Positions 1 to 4,540 of a DNA stretch of 6,442 bases are shown piece by piece (position 1 is the first letter of the stretch; each line of letters begins with the position of its first letter). A model generated the notes under the pieces. That model was given only the letters and a program-made list of their open reading frames with translations, was not told the DNA's origin and ran no database searches. The translations under genes were made by a program, and so were the position numbers. Source of the stretch: Balneolaceae bacterium (GTDB lineage Bacteria > Bacteroidota > Rhodothermia > Balneolales > Balneolaceae); the NCBI GenBank assembly GCA_007123785.1, contig SLGL01000406.1, forward strand, positions 1-6,442, read 5' to 3'.

Positions 1-27
1 AATAATCGTAACCGGTGTGGGCTGCAT
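1..27 (-). CDS. 5' end of a divergent FAD-monooxygenase paralogue (partial)
   Basis: Read on the minus strand from 27 down to 1, the sequence is an ATG followed by eight codons encoding MQPTPVTII, the same nine residues that start the monooxygenase at 119. The two nine-codon stretches match at 25 of 27 bases, and both differences are synonymous (CAG/CAA and CCG/CCC). A chance match of this kind, in phase and starting at ATG in both copies, is very unlikely. In this protein class the residues run into the first beta strand of the FAD-binding Rossmann fold, so the gene is probably a second FAD-dependent monooxygenase leaving the window to the left. Only nine codons are present, so neither its length nor its integrity can be judged. 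A rightward reading of this stretch (a peptide ending at the TAA at 38-40) is a less convincing alternative. Confidence 0.72.
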
Positions 28-56
28 AGGGTTGATTTAATTGTGGTGCCGGCAAA

Positions 57-91
57 AGATCCGCAATGTCTTTGAAAGACATTGCGGATCT
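57..91. repeat. Palindromic element, copy 1 (perfect 35-nt inverted repeat)
   Basis: Two perfectly complementary 17-nt arms (left arm AGATCCGCAATGTCTTT, 57-73) flank a single centre base, G74. The right arm is 75-91. Copies at 1487-1521 and 3136-3170 have C at the centre, so this copy is the same element in the opposite orientation. It lies between the two divergent monooxygenase starts, 47 nt from one ATG and 45 nt from the other. CTTTT follows on the + strand and a run of four T follows on the - strand, so an RNA hairpin here could weakly terminate in either direction, but it sits in both leaders rather than after a gene. Confidence 0.95.
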
Positions 92-118
92 CTTTTCAGC
101 CCCAAAAAAATTGCCTCT

Positions 119-1261
119 ATGCAACCCACACCCGTTACGATTATTGGAGGAGGGATCGGTGGATTGACCCTCGCCAATGCCCTTCAGCACCACAACATTC
201 CCTTCGAGCTGTACGAACAGGCCCCGGAGCTTACGGATGTGGGAGCGGGGATCGGTTTATCGGAGGCACCCATCAAACTTTTTGAAACCCTTAGCCTGGC
301 CGATTTACTGCGAGAGAAAGGAACCCATCTAAAGCGGGTTCACATGCCCGACAAACAGCTCAATATTCGCCGAACCATTGAGGCTGCATCCGAAATGATC
401 GTAATCCACAGGGCGCGGCTGATCGACATTCTGAAACATAAACTTCCGACCGGAAGCATCCACCTTTCTAAAAAAATAGTCTCTGTTGAAGCACTGCGGC
501 ATGAGAGCCTCCTCCGGTTTGATGATGGAACTAAACTATCTGCCCCGGTTACCGTTGCGGCCGATGGCATCCACTCCGTAATACGGCGGCAGCTATTACC
601 GGATATTCCCATACGCTATATCAATCAAACTATTTGGCGCGGAATTTCTGATGCCCCGCTACCCGATCGGTTCCGGGATTCCTACCAGGAAATTTGGGAT
701 GAGAGGCTACGCTTTTTGGCTCTTCCCTACGAAAATAATCAATCGTTTTGGCTGGGCGTAAAACCGGCCCCGCCCGGCGGCCGCGACAACCCGGAAACCA
801 TTATTGATGACCTGCTTGGAATTTTTAAGAACTTCCATCCCGGCCTGAAAAACCTGATACGTACCTCGGGCCCGGTCCTTCGAAACGATATGGCTGACCT
901 CGGCACGCAAAATCGGCCGTGGTACAAAAACAGGGTGATATTCCTGGGAGATTCCATCCATGCCACCACTCCCAATCTGGCACAGGGCGGATGCCAGGCT
1001 ATAGAAGATGCCTGGTGCCTTGCCCGCCTGTTAAAAAAATACCCGGATGATGTTGAAACCGCATGCCGGCTTTATCAGAAACTCCGGCAAAACAAAGTGA
1101 TGAAAATCGTAGCCGACTCCTGGCAATTCGGCAAAGCGGCTCACTCCAAAAATCCCCTGCTCCACTACGGTTTCCGGCTTGCATTAACCCGCGCTCCCGA
1201 GTATTTCATACGCCGGCAGGAAGCCTTTCTGAATGATTTGAGTTACCTGGACAGGATTTAA
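119..1261 (+). CDS. FAD-dependent monooxygenase (PHBH/UbiH-like flavoprotein)
   Basis: This 380-residue protein has the full set of class A flavoprotein monooxygenase motifs. The dinucleotide-binding GGGIGG lies at residues 10-15, followed by the ribose-binding acid E33 in YEQAPE. The DG motif is at D149-G150 (AADGIHSVIR), and the GD motif is at G277-D278 (IFLGDSIHATTPNLAQGG), which binds the FAD phosphates. Length and layout fit single-component NAD(P)H-dependent hydroxylases or epoxidases such as salicylate hydroxylase, UbiH-like enzymes and zeaxanthin epoxidase. The substrate cannot be read from the sequence, and no pathway neighbour helps. The protein is probably cytosolic, as no leader or clear membrane helix is seen. 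I chose ATG119 because the protein aligns from there with its divergent twin at 27-1. An in-frame TTG at 41 would translate through the palindrome. There is no clear Shine-Dalgarno site; the leader is A-rich. Confidence 0.93.
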   Translation: MQPTPVTIIGGGIGGLTLANALQHHNIPFELYEQAPELTDVGAGIGLSEAPIKLFETLSLADLLREKGTHLKRVHMPDKQLNIRRTIEAASEMIVIHRARLIDILKHKLPTGSIHLSKKIVSVEALRHESLLRFDDGTKLSAPVTVAADGIHSVIRRQLLPDIPIRYINQTIWRGISDAPLPDRFRDSYQEIWDERLRFLALPYENNQSFWLGVKPAPPGGRDNPETIIDDLLGIFKNFHPGLKNLIRTSGPVLRNDMADLGTQNRPWYKNRVIFLGDSIHATTPNLAQGGCQAIEDAWCLARLLKKYPDDVETACRLYQKLRQNKVMKIVADSWQFGKAAHSKNPLLHYGFRLALTRAPEYFIRRQEAFLNDLSYLDRI

Positions 1262-1290
1262 TGCCCTCATAAGCCCTCTCGCATCTAATC

Positions 1291-1324
1291 TTGCTACTGT
1301 TAAATTATTTTAGTATTTCCAAAT
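1291..1324 (+). promoter_or_regulatory. Promoter-like element A, shared with the cas6 upstream region
   Basis: TTGCTA (1291-1296) and TATTTC (1314-1319) are separated by 17 nt. The same arrangement occurs upstream of cas6 (3216-3249), and the two 34-nt stretches agree at 23 positions, including the block TTTTAGTATTTC. The start would fall near 1326, about 35 nt ahead of the small ORF's ATG. The fit to the Bacteroidota -7 consensus (TAnnTTTG) is poor, so the case rests on the match between the two sites and their placement. Confidence 0.45.
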
Positions 1325-1360
1325 AGTAATAATTATAAGAGCTTGGCTACACAGGGAGTT

Positions 1361-1570
1361 ATGGAAAACAGAAAAGATCTTTCCGATGCGTGGATTACTG
1401 AGCTGGCTGAGAAGGTACGATATTCGGCGGAGAACCTGCCCGACCCGAATGTGATGTCGGAGTTTGAGGAACCTTGGCTAAAAGAGAGATCCGCAATGTC
1501 TTTCAAAGACATTGCGGATCTTTTTTCAAACAAAGCACAAAATAATGACCGAACACAAACGCCTTTATAA
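1361..1570 (+). CDS. Small unrecognised protein, 3' end disrupted by a palindrome
   Basis: The ORF encodes 69 residues from ATG1361 and is charged and acidic-helical in look (DLSDAWITELAEKVRY, then a Pro/Asn-rich turn and MSEFEEPWLKER). I do not recognise the family. Support for a real gene comes from the promoter-like element 35-70 nt upstream, GGGAG at 1354-1358 (only 2 nt from the ATG, closer than ideal), and codon use that looks coding up to 1486. From codon 43 the ORF reads through palindrome copy 2 (residues RSAMSFKDIADLF) and then overlaps the WYL gene by 26 nt in another frame. The tail from residue 43 is therefore probably not original. Deleting exactly 1487-1521 would give 49 codons ending in TAA at 1543-1545, overlapping the regulator's ATG. 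It could also be a remnant or non-coding leader. Confidence 0.45.
   Translation: MENRKDLSDAWITELAEKVRYSAENLPDPNVMSEFEEPWLKERSAMSFKDIADLFSNKAQNNDRTQTPL
1487..1521. repeat. Palindromic element, copy 2, with a T-run on the + side
   Basis: The 17-nt arms at 1487-1503 and 1505-1521 are perfectly complementary around C1504, and the sequence equals copy 1 on the other strand. Six T (1521-1526) follow on the + side, and G-U and A-U pairs could lengthen the RNA stem by about four more base pairs. The hairpin-plus-U-tract form resembles an intrinsic terminator or attenuator located 24 nt before the WYL regulator's ATG. It could lower expression of the regulator from upstream transcription, though the stem is only moderately GC-rich. 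Confidence 0.95.
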
Positions 1571-2489
1571 CCTGTTGCAAATGATCGCACTGCTGAGCAG
1601 GCCGGGAGGATTTTCCGTAAAACGGCTTGCCTCGCGTTTCCAGGTATCTACCCGCACCATCTATCGCTATTTTGACATTCTGCGGGAATGCGGTTTTCAG
1701 ATTGAAAAGTCGGGGAACCGCCGCCGTTTTAAACATTCTTCAGACTCGCTAAATCTGTTACCGCAGTTCACGGCCATGGAAGCGGAATTGATACGTAAGG
1801 CCATTTTGGCCCTGTCTCCGGAAGATTCCCGCAGAAACGGTTTGCTGAATAAACTTAATGTCATAACAGATCCCGCCCACATCGCCGATATGATAGTAGA
1901 TGCAAAAACGGCCGCAAATGTCAGTGCGCTGCTAACGGCTGTACGCAAACAGAAACGTGTTGTTTTGCATCATTACCATTCACCCAACAGCGAAACCACG
2001 CAGAACCGCACGGTCGATCCGTTGGGATTCAGCACCAACATGAAGTACCTCTTAGCTTTTGATCCGGATCACCAAAAAGTGATTCAGTACAAACCAGAGC
2101 GGATTGAGATCGTTGAAGTTACCGGTACCACGTTTGAACCGGATAAGCGCTACCAGGTCGAAAAACCCGACCTGTTCGGCATGAACGGGACTCCGCACAA
2201 GGAGGTCATTCTCCGGCTGAACAGCCGTGCCCTTCACCTGCTGCTCGAAGAATTTCCCGAAAGCCGCAATCTTCCCGGCCTTGCAGATGCTGAAAATCTG
2301 AAAAACCCAGAAAACAAAAACCACACTATCACCCTCACTGTGAAGGGATACGACGGTGTGGGCCGCTTTGTACTTGGCCTGCCCGGAGAAGCGGTACCGC
2401 TCGGCCCTGCCGGTTTTTTGCGCTATCTCAAAAAACGAATGGAAAAAGGAGCTTTACAGAAAACGTTCCTGAAGCAGGTAAAAAGTTAA
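1545..2489 (+). CDS. DeoR-type HTH and WYL-domain transcriptional regulator
   Basis: This 314-residue protein has an N-terminal winged helix-turn-helix (about residues 5-62; SVKRLASRFQVSTRTIYR holds the helix pair) for DNA binding. A WYL domain follows at about 125-205, then a C-terminal extension of the WCX kind (about 220-300, including GRFVLGLPGEA). The WYL core can be followed as HYHS (143-146) in place of YRS, NRTVDPLGF, then KYLLAFD (167-173) and PERIEIVEV. The tryptophan of the name motif is replaced by lysine. WYL domains bind nucleic acid or nucleotide-like ligands, and such regulators are often found beside CRISPR-Cas and other defence genes. That suggests, without proving, a role in control of the cas genes downstream. 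ATG1545 is preferred; an in-frame TTG at 1512 lies inside the palindrome arm. No Shine-Dalgarno site is seen. Likely cytoplasmic. Confidence 0.93.
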   Translation: MTEHKRLYNLLQMIALLSRPGGFSVKRLASRFQVSTRTIYRYFDILRECGFQIEKSGNRRRFKHSSDSLNLLPQFTAMEAELIRKAILALSPEDSRRNGLLNKLNVITDPAHIADMIVDAKTAANVSALLTAVRKQKRVVLHHYHSPNSETTQNRTVDPLGFSTNMKYLLAFDPDHQKVIQYKPERIEIVEVTGTTFEPDKRYQVEKPDLFGMNGTPHKEVILRLNSRALHLLLEEFPESRNLPGLADAENLKNPENKNHTITLTVKGYDGVGRFVLGLPGEAVPLGPAGFLRYLKKRMEKGALQKTFLKQVKS

Positions 2490-2540
2490 TTGCCCGGCAT
2501 GATCTGTCCCGCAGCTATGGAATAGACTTTGCCCCAACGG

Positions 2541-2566
2541 AATGCCTCTGGTGCGGATCTTTTTTC
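2541..2566. repeat. Possible decayed copy of the palindromic element
   Basis: TGCGGATCTTTTTTC (2552-2566) is identical over 15 nt to the right arm and T-tail of copy 2 (1513-1527). Just upstream, AATGCCTCT resembles the left-arm core AATGTCTTT. The centre and inner right arm appear to be missing, so the stem can no longer form. It lies between the WYL and HIRAN genes, the same kind of site as the intact copies. A 15-nt match that includes a T-run could partly be chance. Confidence 0.4.
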
Positions 2567-2580
2567 GGGGTGTGACATTA

Positions 2581-2615
2581 TTTGTCAAAAACATTTCCAA
2601 ACTTACATTTTGACA
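2581..2615 (+). promoter_or_regulatory. Bacteroidota-type promoter candidate with an inverted repeat, upstream of the HIRAN gene
   Basis: TTTG (2581-2584), a 19-nt spacer and TACATTTTG (2604-2612) fit the known Bacteroidota primary-sigma pattern (TTG near -33, TAnnTTTG near -7) apart from one extra T. The same stretch contains an 8-bp inverted repeat, TGTCAAAA (2583-2590) and TTTTGACA (2608-2615), with 17 nt between the halves. Each half overlaps one promoter box, a layout that would suit a dimeric repressor. The predicted start near 2617 leaves a leader of about 90 nt. Confidence 0.4.
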
Positions 2616-2707
2616 GATCCTCAATGAAGAAAACCGGCCCGGGGGTATTTACAAAAAAACCGGTGGCTTTGATGAACTCCTGAACGTTTTTGATTCACGA
2701 CAAACCC

Positions 2708-3115
2708 ATGAAACGAAACGATTTTTTAAAACATTTGGCAGGACTGGCCGGGTTCGGCTGGCTGGGTGGTGCCGGATTTATGAAATCCTCAACCAGAGGG
2801 TATACCCTGTATGAAGGGTGGATTGCGGGATACATGTACTACAACGGGCCGGACGTTGAAAAGAGCCTTAAAGCCGGACTGCCGCTAAGGCTGCTCCGCG
2901 AGCCTGACAATAAACACGACCACCGGGCCATCGAAATTTATGCAGGATCTGCCAAGCTGGGCTACATCCCGAAAGTTGACAACCGGGTTTTGGCCACCCT
3001 GCTGGATCAGGGGGCATCGCTGGAAGCTGATATTGCCGCCATCCGTCCGGACAACCACCCGTTGCGCGACTGGGAACCGGTGAAGGTTCGGGTTTGGATG
3101 GGATCGCCTGGCTGA
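2708..3115 (+). CDS. HIRAN-domain protein with a Tat-like or hydrophobic N-terminus
   Basis: This 135-residue protein begins MKRNDFLKHLAGLAGFGW, which resembles the MKRRDFLK leaders of twin-arginine substrates but has KR in place of RR. A Gly/Ala-rich hydrophobic stretch follows to about residue 25. The rest (about 34-131) is a single HIRAN domain: LREPDNKHDHRAIEIY (63-78), then KLGYIPKVDNRVLATLLDQG (83-102) and a closing strand VKVRVWM. HIRAN domains in HLTF/Rad5 bind free 3' DNA ends; bacterial stand-alone copies have been proposed to sense damaged DNA or stalled forks. Export and DNA binding do not fit easily together, so either the N-terminus is a membrane anchor or plain helix, or this family does something else outside the cytoplasm. 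ATG2708 is chosen over the in-frame TTG at 2690 because it sits directly at the leader motif. The final A of its stop codon is the first base of a partial palindromic element. Confidence 0.87.
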   Translation: MKRNDFLKHLAGLAGFGWLGGAGFMKSSTRGYTLYEGWIAGYMYYNGPDVEKSLKAGLPLRLLREPDNKHDHRAIEIYAGSAKLGYIPKVDNRVLATLLDQGASLEADIAAIRPDNHPLRDWEPVKVRVWMGSPG

Positions 3116-3134
3116 GATCCGCAATACGAGATTT
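3115..3134. repeat. Partial copy of the palindromic element
   Basis: AGATCCGCAAT (3115-3125) is identical to the first 11 bases of the arm in copies 1 and 2, then the match ends. It lies immediately left of the intact copy 3 and keeps the GATCC form while copy 3 has GACCC. This looks like the stub of an older insertion next to a newer one, or a failed tandem duplication. It overlaps the last base of the HIRAN stop codon. Confidence 0.6.
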
Positions 3135-3135
3135 A

Positions 3136-3170
3136 AGACCCGCAATGTCTTTCAAAGACATTGCGGGTCT
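3136..3170. repeat. Palindromic element, copy 3, with a compensated arm change
   Basis: The 17-nt arms (left arm AGACCCGCAATGTCTTT, 3136-3152; right arm 3154-3170) pair perfectly around C3153. Compared with copies 1 and 2, the fourth base is C instead of T and its partner in the right arm is G instead of A, so the pair changed from T-A to C-G and stayed complementary. It separates the HIRAN gene from the cas6 promoter region. No T-run follows on the + strand (CCATT), so it is a poor rightward terminator. Confidence 0.95.
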
Positions 3171-3181
3171 CCATTAGGGGC

Positions 3182-3204
3182 GGGGTGACGGGAGGTGTCA
3201 CTCC
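3182..3204. other. Short imperfect hairpin upstream of cas6
   Basis: GGGGTGAC (3182-3189) can pair with GTCACTCC (3197-3204), with one G-U pair and a 7-nt loop. It ends 11 nt before the promoter-like element of cas6. It could be a terminator remnant or an operator, but there is no clear T-run and no second copy in the window. It is not a CRISPR repeat, as there is no array. Confidence 0.3.
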
Positions 3205-3215
3205 TCCTGGTTATT

Positions 3216-3249
3216 TTGCATCTGTACCAGATTTTTAGTATTTCAATGT
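3216..3249 (+). promoter_or_regulatory. Promoter-like element B, upstream of the cas6-cas5-cas3 operon
   Basis: TTGCAT (3216-3221), a 17-nt spacer and TATTTC (3239-3244) mirror element A at 1291-1324, agreeing at 23 of 34 positions. Predicted transcription would start near 3251, giving a leader of about 23 nt. Within that leader GGGAG (3263-3267) lies 6 nt before the cas6 ATG, the clearest Shine-Dalgarno site in the window. Confidence 0.5.
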
Positions 3250-3273
3250 TAAACAAATATTCGGGAGTATAAC

Positions 3274-3936
3274 ATGAGACTATATTTGAGATTATCACCT
3301 AATAAGGAACCTGTACCATACAATTACCAGCACCAACTTACGGGATCTCTTCATAAGTGGCTGGGTAACAATAAACTGCATGATAAAATTTCGCTGTATT
3401 CTTTCTCGTGGTTGAGGGGGAAAGCTGAACGAGTGGATGGCGGTTTGAACTTCCCAAATGGTGCTATGTGCTTTATCAGTTTTTGGGAGTCAAAGTATGG
3501 GGCTGACCTAATCCAGGGAATTGTTGATAATCCTGATGTGATGTATGGAGTGGAAGTTGACGAAGTAAAGGTAACCAAAATTCCGTCCTTTAAAAGTGAA
3601 CAGCGCTTTTTGGTTGCAAGTCCGGTATTGGTACGAAAAAACGAAGATCCAAATAACAGAAAGCATCTTACTTACTCGGATGAAGAAGTAGATCAGTACC
3701 TCTCAAGAACAGTTAATCGAAAAATGAAAGAAGCAGGATTGGATAATGATCAGCTTGAAGTAGCTTTTGATAGAACCTACCATAATCCAAAAACGAAGCT
3801 AGTCAATTTAAAAGGAACCCAACTGCGAGCTAATTTCTGCCCGGTTATCATCAAAGGAGACCCTAAATCCATAGAATTTGCCTGGACGGTTGGAGTGGGT
3901 GAGTTGACCGGAAGTGGTTTTGGATCTCTTTGCTAA
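3274..3936 (+). CDS. cas6: CRISPR-associated endoribonuclease Cas6
   Basis: This 220-residue RAMP protein has the Cas6 hallmarks. The N-terminal ferredoxin-like strand (MRLYLRLSP) is followed by YNYQHQLTGSLHKWLG (16-31), which places histidines 20 and 27 in the region of the usual catalytic histidine. The chain ends with the glycine-rich loop GVGELTGSGFGSLC (207-220), the Cas6 signature that contacts crRNA. The enzyme cuts pre-crRNA within the repeats to give guide RNAs and often stays bound to the crRNA in Cascade. The length is normal for the family. ATG3274 has a good ribosome binding site 6 nt upstream. It is the first gene of the cas operon; cas5 begins 55 nt later. The base composition from here on looks more A/T-rich than the left half of the window, which fits a horizontally mobile defence module. 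Confidence 0.93.
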   Translation: MRLYLRLSPNKEPVPYNYQHQLTGSLHKWLGNNKLHDKISLYSFSWLRGKAERVDGGLNFPNGAMCFISFWESKYGADLIQGIVDNPDVMYGVEVDEVKVTKIPSFKSEQRFLVASPVLVRKNEDPNNRKHLTYSDEEVDQYLSRTVNRKMKEAGLDNDQLEVAFDRTYHNPKTKLVNLKGTQLRANFCPVIIKGDPKSIEFAWTVGVGELTGSGFGSLC

Positions 3937-3946
3937 TTCTGAACTC

Positions 3947-3979
3947 AGACCTGACAGGTTTTGAAAACCTGTCAGGTCT
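3947..3979. repeat. Second palindromic element family (perfect 33-nt inverted repeat) between cas6 and cas5
   Basis: The arms AGACCTGACAGGTTTT (3947-3962) and their complement (3964-3979) surround G3963. The design matches the other family: it starts AGAYC, has a single central base, and reads TTTNAAA at the middle, but the inner arm sequence differs. From memory, this motif recurs in many Bacteroidota genomes; I could not verify that here. It starts 11 nt after the cas6 stop and ends 13 nt before the cas5 ATG. Without it the cas6-cas5 gap would be 22 nt. The hairpin could reduce cas5-cas3 expression relative to cas6 or stabilise the cas6 mRNA end. Confidence 0.95.
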
Positions 3980-3991
3980 TAATTATCGCCA

Positions 3992-4540
3992 ATGATTATG
4001 ACTATTTATACAGTTACTTATAACGGACCTTTTGGATTTATAAAACCGTGGACTGCTGTCAGGGATGAGTTAACATTCAGTCAGCAATTTTTAACGCCCT
4101 CAATTATTGAAGGAATTCGTCAAAAATTACAAGTCGAAAAAATTCTTCGACATAAACTTTCCTTTTCCCTTTTTGACAAACAACAAGAGCAAACCCGTCC
4201 CAAGCTGATTAAAAAACCGGGGCACAATTTTAGTATTCTTACCCGTGGAGTTTTGTTAGATCCGGTTCTGACCCTCGGGTTTCAAACCAGAGAAGATGCT
4301 AATAAGGCTTTTGAACAACACGTTTGTCTTTGCAGAAATGAAGATATCCTCCTGCCGGATAAAAGACTTGGGATAAAGGAAATGCCGGAAGATGAATTTA
4401 ATAAACTGGAAGGTTTTGAACTCATTTTTACTGAAGCTGATGAAGGGTTCATGGTTGGATATAACCGGTTTAATGATTTTGAACCGATGTATGGGAGACT
4501 GGAAATTACTGATGGCGCAATTCGGGAAAAACCGCTATGA
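3992..4540 (+). CDS. cas5: CRISPR-associated protein Cas5 (type I Cascade subunit)
   Basis: The 182-residue product has the Cas5 N-terminal pattern. YNGPFGFIKPWTAVRDELTF (10-29) gives the first RAMP strand and the G-x-F-x-x-x-K-P turn, and TPSIIEGI (35-42) matches the conserved TPSAARGI-type segment that begins the long helix. Cas5 caps the crRNA 5' handle and joins Cas7 and Cas8 in Cascade. The protein is rather short for the family, and the region after residue 100 (QHVCLCRNEDILLPDKRLG) is not typical of Cas5b or Cas5c as I know them, so the subtype is left open. The start could be ATG3992 or the in-frame ATG3998; no Shine-Dalgarno site is visible. The stop overlaps the cas3 start in ATGA (4537-4540), so the two are probably translationally coupled. 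The assignment rests on the N-terminal pattern and the position between cas6 and cas3. Confidence 0.8.
   Translation: MIMTIYTVTYNGPFGFIKPWTAVRDELTFSQQFLTPSIIEGIRQKLQVEKILRHKLSFSLFDKQQEQTRPKLIKKPGHNFSILTRGVLLDPVLTLGFQTREDANKAFEQHVCLCRNEDILLPDKRLGIKEMPEDEFNKLEGFELIFTEADEGFMVGYNRFNDFEPMYGRLEITDGAIREKPL

Noticed and set aside
2..40. Rightward C-terminal tail of an upstream gene ending at TAA 38-40
   Set aside because: The hydrophobic 12-residue reading is possible, but the same bases read on the minus strand give an exact copy of the monooxygenase start, which is far more specific.
41..118. N-terminal extension of the monooxygenase from a TTG at 41
   Set aside because: It would translate through the palindrome. 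The Rossmann fold starts directly after ATG119, and the divergent twin starts with the same MQPTPVTII.
1333..1590. Minus-strand 85-residue ORF across the small ORF and palindrome
   Set aside because: It depends on reading the palindrome as protein and overlaps the regulator start. No start signal or recognisable domain is seen.
2868..3161. Minus-strand ORFs opposite the HIRAN gene
   Set aside because: They begin within or beside the palindrome and shadow a well-supported HIRAN domain. Their sequence is low-complexity Pro/Arg-rich and resembles no family I know.
57..3170. The 35-nt repeats as a CRISPR array or isolated CRISPR repeats
   Set aside because: The length is CRISPR-like, but copies are 1.4-1.7 kb apart at gene boundaries, with no regular spacers, and are perfect palindromes in both orientations. 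No array is present in the window.
3182..3204. Hairpin before cas6 as an intrinsic terminator
   Set aside because: The stem is short with a G-U pair, and no clear T-run follows, so it is listed only as an imperfect hairpin.
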